From positions 1 to 61,346 of the forward strand of contig CAMFKP010000016.1 in assembly GCA_945957385.1 (NCBI GenBank): a DNA stretch of 61,346 nucleotides, in the 5' to 3' direction. The stretch comes from an uncultured Aeromonadaceae bacterium (lineage in GTDB: Bacteria > Pseudomonadota > Gammaproteobacteria > Enterobacterales > Aeromonadaceae). Position 1 is the stretch's first letter. Each line of letters begins with the position of its first letter. The notes beneath the pieces were generated by a model. It saw only the letters and a list, made by a program, of their open reading frames with translations. It searched no databases and was not told where the DNA came from. Shown here one piece after another: positions 1 through 11,426 of this stretch. The position numbers and the translations under genes were made by a program.

Positions 1-3
1 TGA

Positions 4-510
4 TTATTTCCCGGCTAGTTGTTCCTGGTGTGTTAAATACAGGCGTAAATCAAAATCGAGCTCTTGATAAACCGGCTCCATATGCTGACAAAATAGATAA
101 AACGCCTTGTCATGCTCTTTTTGTTTTAGATGCGCCAATTCGTGAACAACGATCATCCGTAAAAAAGGCTCTGGTGCTTCGCGGAATAAGGCAGCAATTC
201 GCAGCTCATTTTTTGATTTAAGTTTGCCACCCTGCACTCGGGAGATCTGGGTATTCAGCCCCAACGTCTGTTTAATTACATTCAGTTTGTTATCATAATA
301 AACCCGCGATAGCGGAGCGGCATGTTTCATATACCGCTCTTTAATCGTTAAGGCATATTCATATAGCGCCTTGTCGTTTTGAATTCCATGGGGTTGCTGG
401 CCATAACGTTGTAATATCCAGTCGCCTAAACGCCCACTGTGAATTAATTTTTCTGCCTGTGATTGGATGGCGTCAGGATAACCCGCCAGATATTTTAGTG
501 TCGCTGCCAT
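4..510 (-). CDS. ygjP: YgjP-type zinc metallopeptidase
   Basis: A 168-residue protein of the YgjP/WLM metallopeptidase family, the same length as E. coli YgjP. The zinc motif HELAH lies near residue 123 and is followed five residues later by a third histidine (HELAHLKQKEH), as expected for this family. Flanking conserved phrases are SRVQGGKLK and EPFLRMIVV. No signal peptide is visible, so it should be cytoplasmic. The family is widespread, but its physiological substrate is not well established. The stop codon is only three bases from the window edge, so the gene is complete but its downstream neighbour is not visible. It is divergent from yeeX. Confidence 0.93.
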   Translation of the reverse strand: MAATLKYLAGYPDAIQSQAEKLIHSGRLGDWILQRYGQQPHGIQNDKALYEYALTIKERYMKHAAPLSRVYYDNKLNVIKQTLGLNTQISRVQGGKLKSKNELRIAALFREAPEPFLRMIVVHELAHLKQKEHDKAFYLFCQHMEPVYQELDFDLRLYLTHQEQLAGK

Positions 511-609
511 ATAGGATCCTCATTGCGGCGCTCATTATACGAGCAGCCGCGCCGGCGGCAAGCGTATACCTCAGGTATCATAAAGTAACAATACGCAAGT
601 CTGTGGTAA

Positions 610-634
610 CCCCTGTCGCCAGAGGGGCTTTTTT
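610..634 (+). terminator. Terminator-like hairpin upstream of yeeX
   Basis: CCCCTGT pairs with AGAGGGG (one mismatch, four-base loop) and is followed directly by CTTTTTT, which is the form of a rho-independent terminator. It lies about 80 bases before yeeX and no gene precedes it on this strand. It could end a short leader or small RNA, or attenuate yeeX. A second hairpin (GGTGC/GCACC, about 660-677) lies between it and yeeX. Confidence 0.5.
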
Positions 635-715
635 CGCTATGCTAGGAGCGTTTTCAACAAGGTGCTGTCATGGCACCATAGTGTTCGCTAAAAAACACAA
701 ATAAGGGGTTTCAAG

Positions 716-1039
716 ATGGAGCAGGTTAACATTTCGATGTTCAGCGATGTGCTGGAGTATGTCCGCATGTCACGTCGTCGCAATAAACTCAAGCGCGAGA
801 TCGAAGATAACGAGAAGAAGATCCGTGATAACCAAAAGCGCGTGCTGTTGCTGGACAACCTGGCTGACTACATCAAGCCGGGCATGAGTGTGGAAGAGAT
901 CCAGGCCATTATCGCCAGCATGAAGAGCGATTATGAAGATCGTGTCGATGAATACGTCATCAAGAATGCCGATCTCTCCAGCGAGCGTCGCGAGTTGAGC
1001 CAAAAACTGGCAGCGCTGGGCCGCGATAAGCGCAGCTGA
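716..1039 (+). CDS. yeeX: YeeX family (UPF0265/DUF496) protein
   Basis: A 107-residue, highly charged, predicted coiled-coil protein that matches the YeeX family along its length. The central block ([13 protein letters not shown], followed by DYIKPGMS) is the family signature as I remember it from the 109-residue E. coli protein. No enzymatic motif or membrane segment is visible, and the function of the family is not established. The chosen ATG follows an AAGGGG-like ribosome binding site. The gene is alone on its strand, with a terminator hairpin right after it, so it is probably monocistronic. Confidence 0.93.
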   Translation: MEQVNISMFSDVLEYVRMSRRRNKLKREIEDNEKKIRDNQKRVLLLDNLADYIKPGMSVEEIQAIIASMKSDYEDRVDEYVIKNADLSSERRELSQKLAALGRDKRS

Positions 1040-1063
1040 TCCGCGCCGCCTAAGTGGCATCCC

Positions 1064-1089
1064 AACCCGGCCCCTGTGCCGGGTTTTTT
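1064..1089 (+). terminator. Rho-independent terminator of yeeX
   Basis: A perfect 8-bp stem (AACCCGGC/GCCGGGTT) with a six-base loop runs into TTTTTT, 24 bases after the yeeX stop. Confidence 0.85.
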
Positions 1090-1155
1090 GTTCATAGGGC
1101 AGCTTCTATACTCAGTGCATAAGCTGCAGACCGGTTGCCGTGACAGAGTAAACAG

Positions 1156-2163
1156 ATGGGTAAGAGAACGTGGGTTGTCATCACCGCCGTGGTTGCCATG
1201 TTGGCCAGTGTCTCCAGTCAGGCACTGGAGTGTATTGCCGTCATCAGCGGCAGCGCGGGCACCCACTATTGGCGGGCGGTAGAGGCGGGCGCGAAAAAGG
1301 CGGCCTCCGAGCTGGGGTTAGAGGTCTTTTTCCGGCAACCCCATGACGAGACGGCCCACCAGGCCCAGCGTCAATTGATCGATGAGGCCTTACAGCGCGG
1401 CTGCCGTGGCTTGGTGTTGGCGCCCAGCTCAAATAATGATGCCGACGCCCTGGCCGCATGGCATCAACGCGGAATCCCCGTCGTCCTGATTGATCGACCG
1501 CTGAATGTGGGCCCGGTGGCGGGGCGCGTGATGACGGACAACTATGCCGCCGGGCGGCTGGCGGCGCAGAAGCTGATGTTGGCCCTGCGAGATCGCGGGC
1601 ATGTGACCGTCATGCGCCTAAAACAGGGGATCGCGTCCACCGATGCCCGAGAGCAGGGCTTTCTGGACGAGATCCGCCATAGTCACATGACATTGGTCGA
1701 GCCTGTCTATCTGGGCACCGACATTGCCGAGATCCGGCAAAATGCCGAGCAATATCTGCAGCGCCACGCGGCCGAGCTGGATGGCATTTTTACGCCCAAT
1801 GAGATGACGACGGTGGGAGTGATGGCCGAACTCAGGCGTTCTCCCCGCCACGGCGCCATTGTGCATATCGGCTTTGATTACAATCGTTTCCTGTTACAAG
1901 CCCTGCAACAGGGTGAGATTAGCGGCTTGATTTTGCAGCAACCCTACGCCATGGGCTATCAAGGCGTAAAAATGGCGGCATCGAGCGCTGCGGAGGCGGA
2001 CAAGGATGTTATCCATTTTACGCCGGTGTTTTACCTGACCGCCAAATCGATGAACGAGCCGCAGGGGCGGCAGTTCTTGCAGTTGAATACTGAAGCGGCA
2101 AGCCGCCATAGGGTCACCCCAGTGGATGCCGCGGCGGGTTCAGGTAGTGAGACAAAAAAATAG
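1156..2163 (+). CDS. Orphan periplasmic sugar-type substrate-binding protein
   Basis: A 335-residue type I periplasmic binding protein (RbsB/Peripla_BP_4 type). Residues 1-23 form a signal peptide ending SSQA. The mature part starts with the beta strand CIAVISG and carries the usual two-lobe pattern, including VLAPSSNN, GIPVVLIDRP and VMTDNYAAGR. Proteins of this fold bind sugars or related small molecules for ABC uptake or for a membrane sensor. No ATPase, permease or sensor kinase lies next to it, so the ligand and partner are unknown. E. coli TorT is an example of a binding protein of this fold that serves a sensor, but I see no torS or torR here. Its 3' end overlaps the his terminator. 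Confidence 0.85.
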   Translation: MGKRTWVVITAVVAMLASVSSQALECIAVISGSAGTHYWRAVEAGAKKAASELGLEVFFRQPHDETAHQAQRQLIDEALQRGCRGLVLAPSSNNDADALAAWHQRGIPVVLIDRPLNVGPVAGRVMTDNYAAGRLAAQKLMLALRDRGHVTVMRLKQGIASTDAREQGFLDEIRHSHMTLVEPVYLGTDIAEIRQNAEQYLQRHAAELDGIFTPNEMTTVGVMAELRRSPRHGAIVHIGFDYNRFLLQALQQGEISGLILQQPYAMGYQGVKMAASSAAEADKDVIHFTPVFYLTAKSMNEPQGRQFLQLNTEAASRHRVTPVDAAAGSGSETKK

Positions 2164-2185
2164 CCCGTCACAATGACGGGCTATT
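2153..2185 (-). terminator. Terminator of the his operon
   Basis: A perfect 10-bp stem (TAGCCCGTCA/TGACGGGCTA) has a three-base loop. The A-run at 2154-2160 is a U-run on the minus strand, so it ends the his operon transcript 20 bases after hisI. The stem begins inside the stop codon of the convergent binding-protein gene. Confidence 0.88.
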
Positions 2186-2204
2186 GGCTGGCGTGATAGC
2201 AACC

Positions 2205-2823
2205 TCAGGCTGCGTGATGACGTTCACGCAGGCGCTGCACCACATCGGCCAGCTGCAGGCCTTCGTTTTGCAGCAGTACCGTCAAGTGATAGAGCAGATC
2301 TGCAGACTCGTTGATCAGCTCCTCACGGTCTTTCGCCATCGCTGCCAGTGCCACTTCGACACCCTCTTCGCCGACCTTTTGCGCAATGCGCTTGGTGCCT
2401 TTGGCATATAGGCGAGCCGTGTAGCTGGATTCCGGATTGGCCTCTTTGCGAGCGGCCAGGATCTGTTCGAGCTCGGCCAGAAAGCCCAGCGGGGGCAGGG
2501 GGTGTCCATCGAAGCAGCTGGGGCAACCGCGGTGGCAGGTTGGTCCAATCGGATCGGCAGCAATCAGCAGGCAATCCTGATCGCAGTCGGTCGTGATCGC
2601 GCGCAGCTGCAAGAAATGGCCCGAGCTTTCGCCTTTGGTCCATAACCGTCCTTTCGTGCGGCTGAAAAAGGTGACATGACCCGTCTCGAGGGTCGTCTGC
2701 AGTGCCTCCGGGGTCATGAACCCCTGCATGAGCACTTCGCCACTGTGAACATGCTGGACTATCACCGGCATCAGGCCGGCTACCTTGTTCCAGTCCAGTT
2801 GCTGATTATCAAATTGATATTGT

Positions 2824-2831
<8 letters not shown>
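2205..2831 (-). CDS. hisI: Bifunctional phosphoribosyl-AMP cyclohydrolase / phosphoribosyl-ATP pyrophosphatase
   Basis: This enzyme catalyses steps 2 and 3 of histidine synthesis: PR-ATP pyrophosphate removal and ring opening of PR-AMP. The N-terminal HisI half has the metal-binding cysteines (DCDQDCLL and CHRGCPSC). The C-terminal HisE half has the acidic helix pattern [11 protein letters not shown]. The fused HisIE form is the one found in enterobacteria and relatives. I chose the GTG at 2831 (208 residues; E. coli has 203) because it has a GGAG nine bases upstream and the protein aligns from TEQ onward. An in-frame ATG 18 bases earlier lies inside hisF. It overlaps hisF by eight bases. Confidence 0.96.
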
Positions 2832-4325
<1,494 letters not shown>

Positions 4326-4937
4326 CTACAACGCGATGAAGTTCTGGATCAGGCGGGCTCCCGCCTTGCCTGAGCGTTCCGGGTGGAACTGGGCACCAAA
4401 GAAGTTATCTTTGCCAACCACGGCGGTGAACGGGCCACCATAGTCACACCGGGCTAACGTCGCCGCAGTGACTTCCAACGCGTACGAATGCACGAAGTAG
4501 AAATAGCTGCCACTGGGAATGCCGGCAAACAACGGATGGCTTCCGTCATGTTCGATTTGATTCCAGCCCATGTGGGGCAGACGCAGAGCACCGACCTGCA
4601 TCAATTTGACCTTGCCCGGAACGATGCCGAGGCAGGCGATGTCCTGTTCGCCACCCATATGTTCTTCCGACGCTTCTGCCAGCATCTGCATGCCGAGACA
4701 AAAGCCGAGCAACGGTTGTTTGGCCTCGCGGATCAGATCCACCAGACCACGCTCATTGAGGTTGTGCATCGCCGCTTTGGCGGTGCCGACACCCGGCAGG
4801 ATCAGCTTGTCAGCGCGACGAATAACTTCAGCCTCTTTGCTGACCTGGACACTGACACCCAGCCGTTCAATGGCCATGCGCACTGACGAGAGGTTGGCGC
4901 AACCGGTGTCGATGATCACGATATTCTGGCTACCCAT
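4326..4937 (-). CDS. hisH: Imidazole glycerol phosphate synthase glutamine amidotransferase subunit
   Basis: A 203-residue class I glutaminase that feeds ammonia to HisF. The nucleophile cysteine is in FCLGMQ and the His-Glu pair in QFHPERSG. The N-terminus VIIDTGCANLSS is typical. I chose the ATG at 4937, about 10 bases after GGAG. A GTG six bases earlier is in the same frame and overlaps the hisB stop codon, so the exact start is open by two residues. Confidence 0.96.
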   Translation of the reverse strand: MGSQNIVIIDTGCANLSSVRMAIERLGVSVQVSKEAEVIRRADKLILPGVGTAKAAMHNLNERGLVDLIREAKQPLLGFCLGMQMLAEASEEHMGGEQDIACLGIVPGKVKLMQVGALRLPHMGWNQIEHDGSHPLFAGIPSGSYFYFVHSYALEVTAATLARCDYGGPFTAVVGKDNFFGAQFHPERSGKAGARLIQNFIAL

Positions 4938-4939
4938 GA

Positions 4940-6058
4940 TCACAACACTCCTTTACTCGATGGTAACTCGGTCCCTTCAATACGGATCGCCTGGCGCAAC
5001 GCACGGCCAAAACCTTTAAACAGCGCTTCAACCTGATGGTGGGTGTTACCGGCACCCACGCAAAGGTGCAGGGTAATTGCCATCGCATCCGAGAGGGAGC
5101 GGAAGAAATGTGGCACCATTTCAGTGGCCATCTCGCCGACAGTATCGCGTCCAAACGCCGCATCACAGCGGAACTGGAAGAAGGGGCGACCAGAGAGATC
5201 CAGTGCCGCTGTGACCTCTTGTTCCAGCAGTGAATGGGGGAACGCCTCGATCCGGGCTTGCACCTCATCCATCGCCAGTACAAAGCCGAACCGCCCGATA
5301 CCGCGCTTGTTACCCAGTGCCTGTTTGAGTGCTTCTCCCAGCGCCAGGCCGACATCTTCCACCGTGTGGTGATCATCGATATGCAGGTCACCGTTGACCT
5401 GTAATTGCAGGCTGAAGCCGGCATGAGTCGCGATCTGATCCAGCATGTGATCAAAAAAACCGATCCCGGTGTGGATCTGATTGCCACCTTGCTTATCCAG
5501 ATCGACGCTGACGTCGATCTGCGTCTCCTTGGTATTACGGATCACATGGGCCTTGCGGCCTTGAGCCAGCAAGCGGTCACGGATCTGCAACCAGTTGCAA
5601 CTGCTTGGATGATATTGGATTCCTGTGATTCCCATGTTCTCAGCCAGCTGCACATCTGTGATGCGATCGCCGATCACATAGGAGTTCGCGTGATCAAGTT
5701 TGCCGGCCTGAAGCCAAGGCTTGACCAGACCCAGCTTCGGTTTGCGACAGCTGCAATCCTCATGGGGAAAATGGGGGCAGATCAGCACATCGTCCCAATG
5801 CACACCCTGGGATTCGAACAGATGCATCATCAGATCGTGTGGTGGTTGGAAATGTTCTAACGGCAGGCTGCTCGTCCCCAGACCGTCCTGGTTGGTGACC
5901 ATGACCAGTCGGAAACCAGCGGCCTGCAGCTCACGCAATACCGGGATCACCATGGGTTCAAAGCGTAATTTATCGAGGCGATCGACCTGCTTGTCCGTCA
6001 CCGGCTCTTCGATCAGCGTGCCATCGCGGTCGATGAAAAGAATGCGTTGCTGACTCAT
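4940..6058 (-). CDS. hisB: Bifunctional histidinol phosphatase / IGP dehydratase
   Basis: A 372-residue fusion. Residues 1-165 are a HAD phosphatase with the DxD nucleophile motif FIDRDGTL and a zinc-binding cysteine-histidine loop ([11 protein letters not shown]). Residues about 175-372 are the IGP dehydratase with the manganese-binding histidine clusters ([11 protein letters not shown] and [11 protein letters not shown]). The fused form is typical of Enterobacterales, Vibrionales and relatives and absent from most other bacteria. It is slightly longer than E. coli HisB (355). It overlaps hisC by four bases. Confidence 0.97.
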   Translation of the reverse strand: MSQQRILFIDRDGTLIEEPVTDKQVDRLDKLRFEPMVIPVLRELQAAGFRLVMVTNQDGLGTSSLPLEHFQPPHDLMMHLFESQGVHWDDVLICPHFPHEDCSCRKPKLGLVKPWLQAGKLDHANSYVIGDRITDVQLAENMGITGIQYHPSSCNWLQIRDRLLAQGRKAHVIRNTKETQIDVSVDLDKQGGNQIHTGIGFFDHMLDQIATHAGFSLQLQVNGDLHIDDHHTVEDVGLALGEALKQALGNKRGIGRFGFVLAMDEVQARIEAFPHSLLEQEVTAALDLSGRPFFQFRCDAAFGRDTVGEMATEMVPHFFRSLSDAMAITLHLCVGAGNTHHQVEALFKGFGRALRQAIRIEGTELPSSKGVL

Positions 6059-7152
6059 GGGGCCACTCCTTGTTCACTGAGGCGGCGCAGTACCTGCAAT
6101 ACCTCAGCCATCTCCTGTTCATCACCTATCGTGATGCGTACGCTGTCGGCCAGCATGGGTTTGTTGCCAAAATCGCGCAGTATGATGCCGTGTTCCACCA
6201 TGGTCTGGAACAGGTGGCTGCCGCTGTCAAATCGGGCCAGCAGGAAGTTACCGTGATCATCGAATATTTCACGCACGCAACCTAGCTGTTGCAGCTGTGC
6301 CTTGAGCTCGGCCTTGAGGCCGTTGAGCCACACAACCCGCTGCCGCATGGTCGCCAGACCGTCGGCACTGAGGGCCTGGGCGGCGATCTGGGCGACGGGC
6401 TCGGGAATCGGATAGGGCGCGATCACCTTCAACAGCAAGCTGATCACTTCAGCATTAGCCAATGTGAAGCCACAACGCAGCCCAGCCAGCGCAAATCCCT
6501 TGGACAGGGTGCGCGTGATCACCAGGTGCGGATAATCCTTGATCAGGTCCGCCATGCTCATTTGCGGGCAGAACTCGATGTAGGCTTCGTCAACCACCAC
6601 GATCTGTTTGCCGGCGGTCGCGTCGAGGATGGCGAGCAATGACGCTCGCTCCAGCACGGTACCGGTTGGGTTGTTTGGCGAGCAGAAAAACAGCACCTTG
6701 ATCGGGGCTCCGCTGCGCAACGCCTGCAAAATGGCTGGCACATCCGGCTGGAAACTCTCCAGTGGCGCTATGGTGCGCATGCCGACACCACAGGTCTCGG
6801 CGCTGATGCTGTACATGCCATAGGTTGGCGGACAAAACAGGATCTCGTCTTGGCCCGGTTCACAGAAGGTGCGAATCAGCAGCTCAATGGCTTCATCAGA
6901 GCCACGACTGACCAGAACCTGTTCTGGTGGGACTCCCGCATAAGCGGCATAAGCCGTGATCACTTCCGGGGGTTGGCACTCCGGATAGCGGTTCAGCCGG
7001 CTGCAATCGAGCTGATATTGCTCGCTGCGCGGCGCCTCGTTGGCATTGAGAAAGATGTGCCCCTTGCCGCCGATGCGGCGAGCCGAGAGGTAGGGGGTCA
7101 ATTTTTGCACGCGTTGGCAGGCCAACGCGGTCAGCCAGGTCTTCTCGCTCAT
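6055..7152 (-). CDS. hisC: Histidinol-phosphate aminotransferase
   Basis: A 365-residue fold type I PLP enzyme that converts imidazole acetol phosphate to histidinol phosphate with glutamate. The PLP lysine lies in [12 protein letters not shown], and SPNNPTGT and DEAYIEF are the other cofactor-site motifs. It overlaps hisD by four bases at the front and hisB by four at the back, so translation is probably coupled across all three genes. Confidence 0.96.
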   Translation of the reverse strand: MSEKTWLTALACQRVQKLTPYLSARRIGGKGHIFLNANEAPRSEQYQLDCSRLNRYPECQPPEVITAYAAYAGVPPEQVLVSRGSDEAIELLIRTFCEPGQDEILFCPPTYGMYSISAETCGVGMRTIAPLESFQPDVPAILQALRSGAPIKVLFFCSPNNPTGTVLERASLLAILDATAGKQIVVVDEAYIEFCPQMSMADLIKDYPHLVITRTLSKGFALAGLRCGFTLANAEVISLLLKVIAPYPIPEPVAQIAAQALSADGLATMRQRVVWLNGLKAELKAQLQQLGCVREIFDDHGNFLLARFDSGSHLFQTMVEHGIILRDFGNKPMLADSVRITIGDEQEMAEVLQVLRRLSEQGVAP

Positions 7153-8450
7153 GCTTGCGCCTCCTGATTGAGTACGTCCATCCGCAACGTCACGGCACGT
7201 TTGTGTGCGCCGAGCCCTTCGGCGTCAGCCATGCGAGTGACGGTATCGGCCAGGCCTCTGAGACCATCGGCAGTGAGCTCCTGGACTGTGTAGCGGCGTT
7301 GATAATCGGCCAGGCCCAGGCTTGACGCCGTACGGGCATAACCGTACGTCGGCAGCGTGTGGTTAGTACCGCTGGCATAATCGCCCACCGACTCCGGTGT
7401 CCAGGCACCGAGGAAGATAGAGCCGGCATTTTCCAGGCGTGGCAGCAGAGCGCGAGGCTCAGCCGTCTGTACAATCAGGTGCTCAGGCGCGTACTCGTTA
7501 GAGATCAGACACGCCTGGGCGAGATCATCACAGACGATGGTCAGGCTGCTGGCCAGTGCCTGCTGGGCAATCGCGGCGCGCGGCAGCACAGCCAGCTGCT
7601 CACTGACAGCCTGTTGTACCGCATTGGCGAATTCAGCACTGGGGGTGACCAGTACGACTTGAGAATCCGGGCCGTGTTCGGCTTGAGACAACAGATCGGC
7701 GGCAACGAAGCCGGGGTGAGCATCACCATCGGCAATGACTAACACCTCTGAAGGTCCGGCCGGCATGTCGATGGCAGCACCACGAAAATCCATGCTCACC
7801 TGACGCTTGGCCTCGGTGACCCAGGCATTCCCCGGGCCGAAAATTTTATCCACCTTGCTGACGGTTTCGGTGCCATAGGCCATGGCCGCAATCGCTTGTG
7901 CACCACCCATGGTGTAGATCTCGCTGACGCCACACAGGGTCGCGGCATAAATGATCTCGTCGGCAACCGGTGGCGGCGAGCAGAGCACAATCTTGCGACA
8001 ACCGGCAATCCGCGCCGGGATGGCTAACATCAGCACAGTACTGACCAGCGGCGCACTGCCACCGGGCACATACAGTCCCACGCGACCAATCGCGTGAGTG
8101 TGTAGTTCGCAACGGACCCCGGATTGGGTTTCAACGCTCAGCGCCGTTGGTGTCTGTGCCTCATGGAACAGGGCGATATTGCGATAGGCATGGCCAATGG
8201 CATCTTTCATCGGTGCAGAGACACGCTGACAGGCTGCCTCAATGGCCGCGGGCTCCAGGCGCAATTGGCCATCGGCAACCCGATCAAATGCGGCGGTGTA
8301 CTCTTTAAGCGCTTTATCACCTTCCCGACGGATGCGGACAATGATGTCACTCACGGTACTGCTGATATCGTCGGCCCCCTGCATCGCCGGCCGGGTCAGC
8401 AACTGACGGCGTTGTTCACTCTCGAGTTCATTCCAGTTGACGGTGCGCAT
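7149..8450 (-). CDS. hisD: Histidinol dehydrogenase
   Basis: A zinc, NAD-dependent enzyme that oxidises histidinol to histidine in two steps. Family blocks include [44 protein letters not shown] and [14 protein letters not shown] chose the ATG at 8450 (433 residues; E. coli 434), eight bases after the GGAG that sits in the hisG stop region. A GTG at 8459 is in frame but overlaps that GGAG. Confidence 0.96.
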   Translation of the reverse strand: MRTVNWNELESEQRRQLLTRPAMQGADDISSTVSDIIVRIRREGDKALKEYTAAFDRVADGQLRLEPAAIEAACQRVSAPMKDAIGHAYRNIALFHEAQTPTALSVETQSGVRCELHTHAIGRVGLYVPGGSAPLVSTVLMLAIPARIAGCRKIVLCSPPPVADEIIYAATLCGVSEIYTMGGAQAIAAMAYGTETVSKVDKIFGPGNAWVTEAKRQVSMDFRGAAIDMPAGPSEVLVIADGDAHPGFVAADLLSQAEHGPDSQVVLVTPSAEFANAVQQAVSEQLAVLPRAAIAQQALASSLTIVCDDLAQACLISNEYAPEHLIVQTAEPRALLPRLENAGSIFLGAWTPESVGDYASGTNHTLPTYGYARTASSLGLADYQRRYTVQELTADGLRGLADTVTRMADAEGLGAHKRAVTLRMDVLNQEAQA

Positions 8451-8455
8451 CACAA

Positions 8456-9352
8456 TCACTCCATCATCTTCTCGATTGGTAACACCAGGATCGAGCTGGC
8501 ACCGAGCGCCTTGAGTTTTTCCATGGTTTCCCAGAACAGGCTTTCACTGGAGACCACATGCATCGCGACATGGTTGGTATCACCGGCCAGATCCATAATC
8601 GTGGGGTTTTCGGCGCCTGGCAGCAGGGCGCTGATTTCAGCCAGCTTAGCCTTTGGCGCGTGCAGCATGATGTATTTGCTTTCGCGGGCTTGCAGCATGC
8701 CTTGCAGGCGGGGCATCAGTTTGTCAACCAGCGCCTGTTTCTCGGCTGGCAGCGCGTTGGCAGCCTGAATCAGGGTCGCCTTGGAGCGATAGATAACCTG
8801 TACTTCTTTCAGGCCGTTGGCTTCCAGGGTCGCGCCTGAACTGACCAGGTCACAGATAGCATCGGCAAGGCCGGCACGTGGCGCGACCTCGACTGAGCCA
8901 GTCAGCATCACAGGTTTGAATTTCACGCCCTGTTCGGCAAGGAAACGCTTGAGCAAATTAGGGTAGGTCGTTGCAATGCGCGCCGAGGCTAATCCTTCCG
9001 GGCCGTTCCAGACCTGCTCTTGTGGAATGGCCAACGAGAGACGGCAATCACCGTAATCCAGGCGGCGCAACGTCTTGTATTCAACACTCAAGCCCAGCGC
9101 CTGACGCTCCAACATGGTCTCTTCGAGGACATTTTCGCCGACAATCCCCAAATCCACGACGCCGTCCATCACCAGGCCAGGAATATCGTCGTCACGAACA
9201 CGTAAAATATCGATGGGCATATTTTCTACGTGAGCAATCAGGCGATCTTCACGCAGGTTGATCTTGAGGCCACAGCTCTTGAGCAGAGCCTGGGAGTCCT
9301 GGCTCAGGCGGCCGGACTTTTGCATTGCAATACGTAGACGTTTGGTTTCCAT
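8456..9352 (-). CDS. hisG: ATP phosphoribosyltransferase, long form
   Basis: The first and committed step of histidine synthesis: ATP plus PRPP gives PR-ATP. At 298 residues it is the long form (E. coli 299) with the C-terminal ACT-like regulatory domain, so feedback inhibition by histidine is expected. The start [16 protein letters not shown] is typical. The ribosome binding site AAGGAAAT follows directly after the attenuator hairpin, so the operon is set up for leader-peptide attenuation. Confidence 0.97.
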   Translation of the reverse strand: METKRLRIAMQKSGRLSQDSQALLKSCGLKINLREDRLIAHVENMPIDILRVRDDDIPGLVMDGVVDLGIVGENVLEETMLERQALGLSVEYKTLRRLDYGDCRLSLAIPQEQVWNGPEGLASARIATTYPNLLKRFLAEQGVKFKPVMLTGSVEVAPRAGLADAICDLVSSGATLEANGLKEVQVIYRSKATLIQAANALPAEKQALVDKLMPRLQGMLQARESKYIMLHAPKAKLAEISALLPGAENPTIMDLAGDTNHVAMHVVSSESLFWETMEKLKALGASSILVLPIEKMME

Positions 9353-9372
9353 TGCTCATTTCCTTCTTAAAA

Positions 9373-9408
9373 CAAAAAACCCTCGGAAGTGGTGATCTTC
9401 CGAGGGTT
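9373..9408 (-). terminator. his operon attenuator
   Basis: On the minus strand a 12-bp perfect stem (AACCCTCGGAAG/CTTCCGAGGGTT) is followed by TTTTTTG, just upstream of the hisG ribosome binding site and about 70 bases after the His-rich leader peptide. This is the terminator arm of a classic his attenuator. Alternative pairing partners lie at about 9434-9460 (GGAAGGT and GTCTTCC). Confidence 0.9.
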
Positions 9409-9478
9409 TGCAACTTTGGCTGGGCCGCTGTCTGGAAGGTCACCTCATGTGTCTTCCAGCAGTCACCCTCCTGAAAGA

Positions 9479-9535
9479 CTATTCCGGATGATGGTGATGG
9501 TGGTGATGGATAGTGTTCAGGAGTTGACGATTCAT
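9479..9535 (-). CDS. hisL: his operon leader peptide
   Basis: An 18-codon reading frame, MNRQLLNTIHHHHHHHPE, with seven consecutive histidine codons. It lies between the his promoter and the attenuator hairpin. The E. coli leader has the same seven-His run ahead of a proline and an acidic residue. Ribosome stalling on the His codons when charged tRNA-His is scarce would favour the antiterminator and allow transcription of hisG onward. Confidence 0.95.
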   Translation of the reverse strand: MNRQLLNTIHHHHHHHPE

Positions 9536-9570
9536 GTTGCGTACCAGTTTCCTTGTTCAGCTGGAGGTTC

Positions 9571-9598
9571 AACATACAGACCCTGTAATAAATTGCAA
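9571..9598 (-). promoter_or_regulatory. hisLp: Probable his operon promoter
   Basis: On the minus strand TTGCAA and TATGTT are separated by 16 bases, with the leader peptide starting 36 bases after the -10 box. It is a reasonable sigma-70 match in the right place. Confidence 0.6.
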
Positions 9599-9672
9599 GT
9601 CCCCGGCATTTTGGCCGGCAGCTTATCCGCCAGACAGATAAGAGTTATGGGTCCGGATTAAAAACAAAAATT

Positions 9673-11241
9673 CTAACTGTTCAGTAATAATTCAGATTCC
9701 ATTCTGCCGTTAATCTCGACAGCAGAAGATTTAACTAAAGTGGTGCAAGGTTGATTTTCAAGCCAGGAAAAGGCGGCAGCCTGAGCGCGACCTTGTTGCT
9801 TGGCCAGATAGAGGGCTTGATCGGCGCAATGCAGCAACTCATTCTGACTCAGCGCCGGATGCCATTGCGCAACACCAATGCTCAGGCTAATGGCCAATAA
9901 CGGCTGGCTGATATGGTTGAGCTGATTGGCTACCGCTAATGCGGCGCTTTCATTGAGCTCTGGCAGCAATATCAAGAACTCGTCTCCGCCATAGCGGCCA
10001 AACCATGCCTGCTGGGGCAAATGTGCATGTAATGCCGGAGCCAGTGCGGCGAGCATCTCATCACCCACCAGATGCCCGCGGCTGTCATTGAGCTGTTTGA
10101 AATTGTCGATATCAAATAACAACACCGACAGCGGACGCACCGGCGTTGCCTGCAGCCAAAGAGCAAGATGCTGCAATATCATCCGTCGGTTGAGCAGGCC
10201 GGTCAGGGCATCGATCTCGGCAAACTGTTTCAGCTGTTGCTGTAGTTGATACCGCTCGGTGACATCCTGCAGCAGCAGTGTCATGCCGATATCCTGCTGC
10301 CAGCGGTTTTGCAGCGGATGGGGATGGGCCTCGAACCAGCGTGCCGGTTGACCCAACGCCAATAAAGGGGGCGTCTCGTGCCGGGATAATAATGTTGGTG
10401 ATAACAGCGGTGATAAATCGTCTAGTCGCCGTCCCATCGCATGATGGGATAACTGAGGAAAAATCATGCGAGCCCGGGCATTGAAATCGACAATTCGTTG
10501 ACGGTTGTCCAGGACCATATCTTTCAAGCCATCTAGCACTTGTTCGCGGGCAATAGGCAGTAAATTGATAAAACGATAACGAAATAATCCCCAAGCAAAT
10601 AATGGGCCGGTAATAATAAAGCCAAATGGACTTAAATCGATGCCTTGTGGCGACAGCTCGAACAGGTAAAGTAAATAGCACATCCAGGGTGCCATTGCCC
10701 CAATTAAAATAATTAATGAGGGTGTGCGGTAATAACGTTCAGCGGCGCACCAAACACGGAAAAATAATATGCAACTGATCAGCAACGCCATATTAGTAAC
10801 AATTAAATGCACATAATACCAAGGGCCAAATGTCAGCTGGCTAATGGCATTACCGTCTCGCCAACGTTCATGTTGAGCATGATAAAAAAGATGGTGCAGA
10901 TCATTGCTCCACTGCAGGGCCAGGGTCAGGGTTCCCATGCCAAGCAATAAGGTGACGAGCCAGGTTGGCGGCGCGGCTTGGCGCTGATAACTAAGCGATG
11001 TCAATAAAATGAACGCCGGGATAAAGGCAATGCCCAGGTATTGAACATGCAGCCACAGATGTACGGCTTGTGAGTTTGAGCTTGCCAACTCCATGGCATA
11101 GCCAAAACAGTAGATGGCTGCCGCGCTCATCAACCAGGCAAACCAGCCGGCAACGCTGTGTTGCCGCTGTTGTGAGGCAAACAGCGCCAGCAGTAACAGC
11201 ACCAGACTGGAGCCAAGCAGCAATCCGCTATACAGAGTCAT
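9673..11241 (-). CDS. Membrane-bound diguanylate cyclase (7TM, PAS, GGDEF)
   Basis: 522 residues. Residues 1-230 contain about seven hydrophobic segments and resemble the 7TM sensory domain found at the N-terminus of many bacterial histidine kinases. A PAS-like region follows (about 235-335, ending in LLLQDVTERYQLQ), then a GGDEF domain from about 340 with an intact GRYGGDEFLIL near residue 419. It should make cyclic-di-GMP from GTP at the inner membrane. No RxxD product-inhibition site is present at the usual place before GGDEF. The membrane-domain part is AT-rich relative to the GGDEF part. The ligand is unknown. It appears monocistronic. Confidence 0.88.
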   Translation of the reverse strand: MTLYSGLLLGSSLVLLLLALFASQQRQHSVAGWFAWLMSAAAIYCFGYAMELASSNSQAVHLWLHVQYLGIAFIPAFILLTSLSYQRQAAPPTWLVTLLLGMGTLTLALQWSNDLHHLFYHAQHERWRDGNAISQLTFGPWYYVHLIVTNMALLISCILFFRVWCAAERYYRTPSLIILIGAMAPWMCYLLYLFELSPQGIDLSPFGFIITGPLFAWGLFRYRFINLLPIAREQVLDGLKDMVLDNRQRIVDFNARARMIFPQLSHHAMGRRLDDLSPLLSPTLLSRHETPPLLALGQPARWFEAHPHPLQNRWQQDIGMTLLLQDVTERYQLQQQLKQFAEIDALTGLLNRRMILQHLALWLQATPVRPLSVLLFDIDNFKQLNDSRGHLVGDEMLAALAPALHAHLPQQAWFGRYGGDEFLILLPELNESAALAVANQLNHISQPLLAISLSIGVAQWHPALSQNELLHCADQALYLAKQQGRAQAAAFSWLENQPCTTLVKSSAVEINGRMESELLLNS

Positions 11242-11426
11242 GGAAGGGGAATAAGGTCATTATCAAGGTACGCCATAGAACGCATTGCAATTGCAGGCAG
11301 GTTTGAGTTCGAACTCAGATTAAATCAAGTTAATCGCCGCTGCCAAGCAGAGAACCGTTTGTTTTAACATTGTGCTTGAGAATTTTCTAAGCCTGCCGAT
11401 AGTCAAAGCAGGAGAGGAGAATGATC

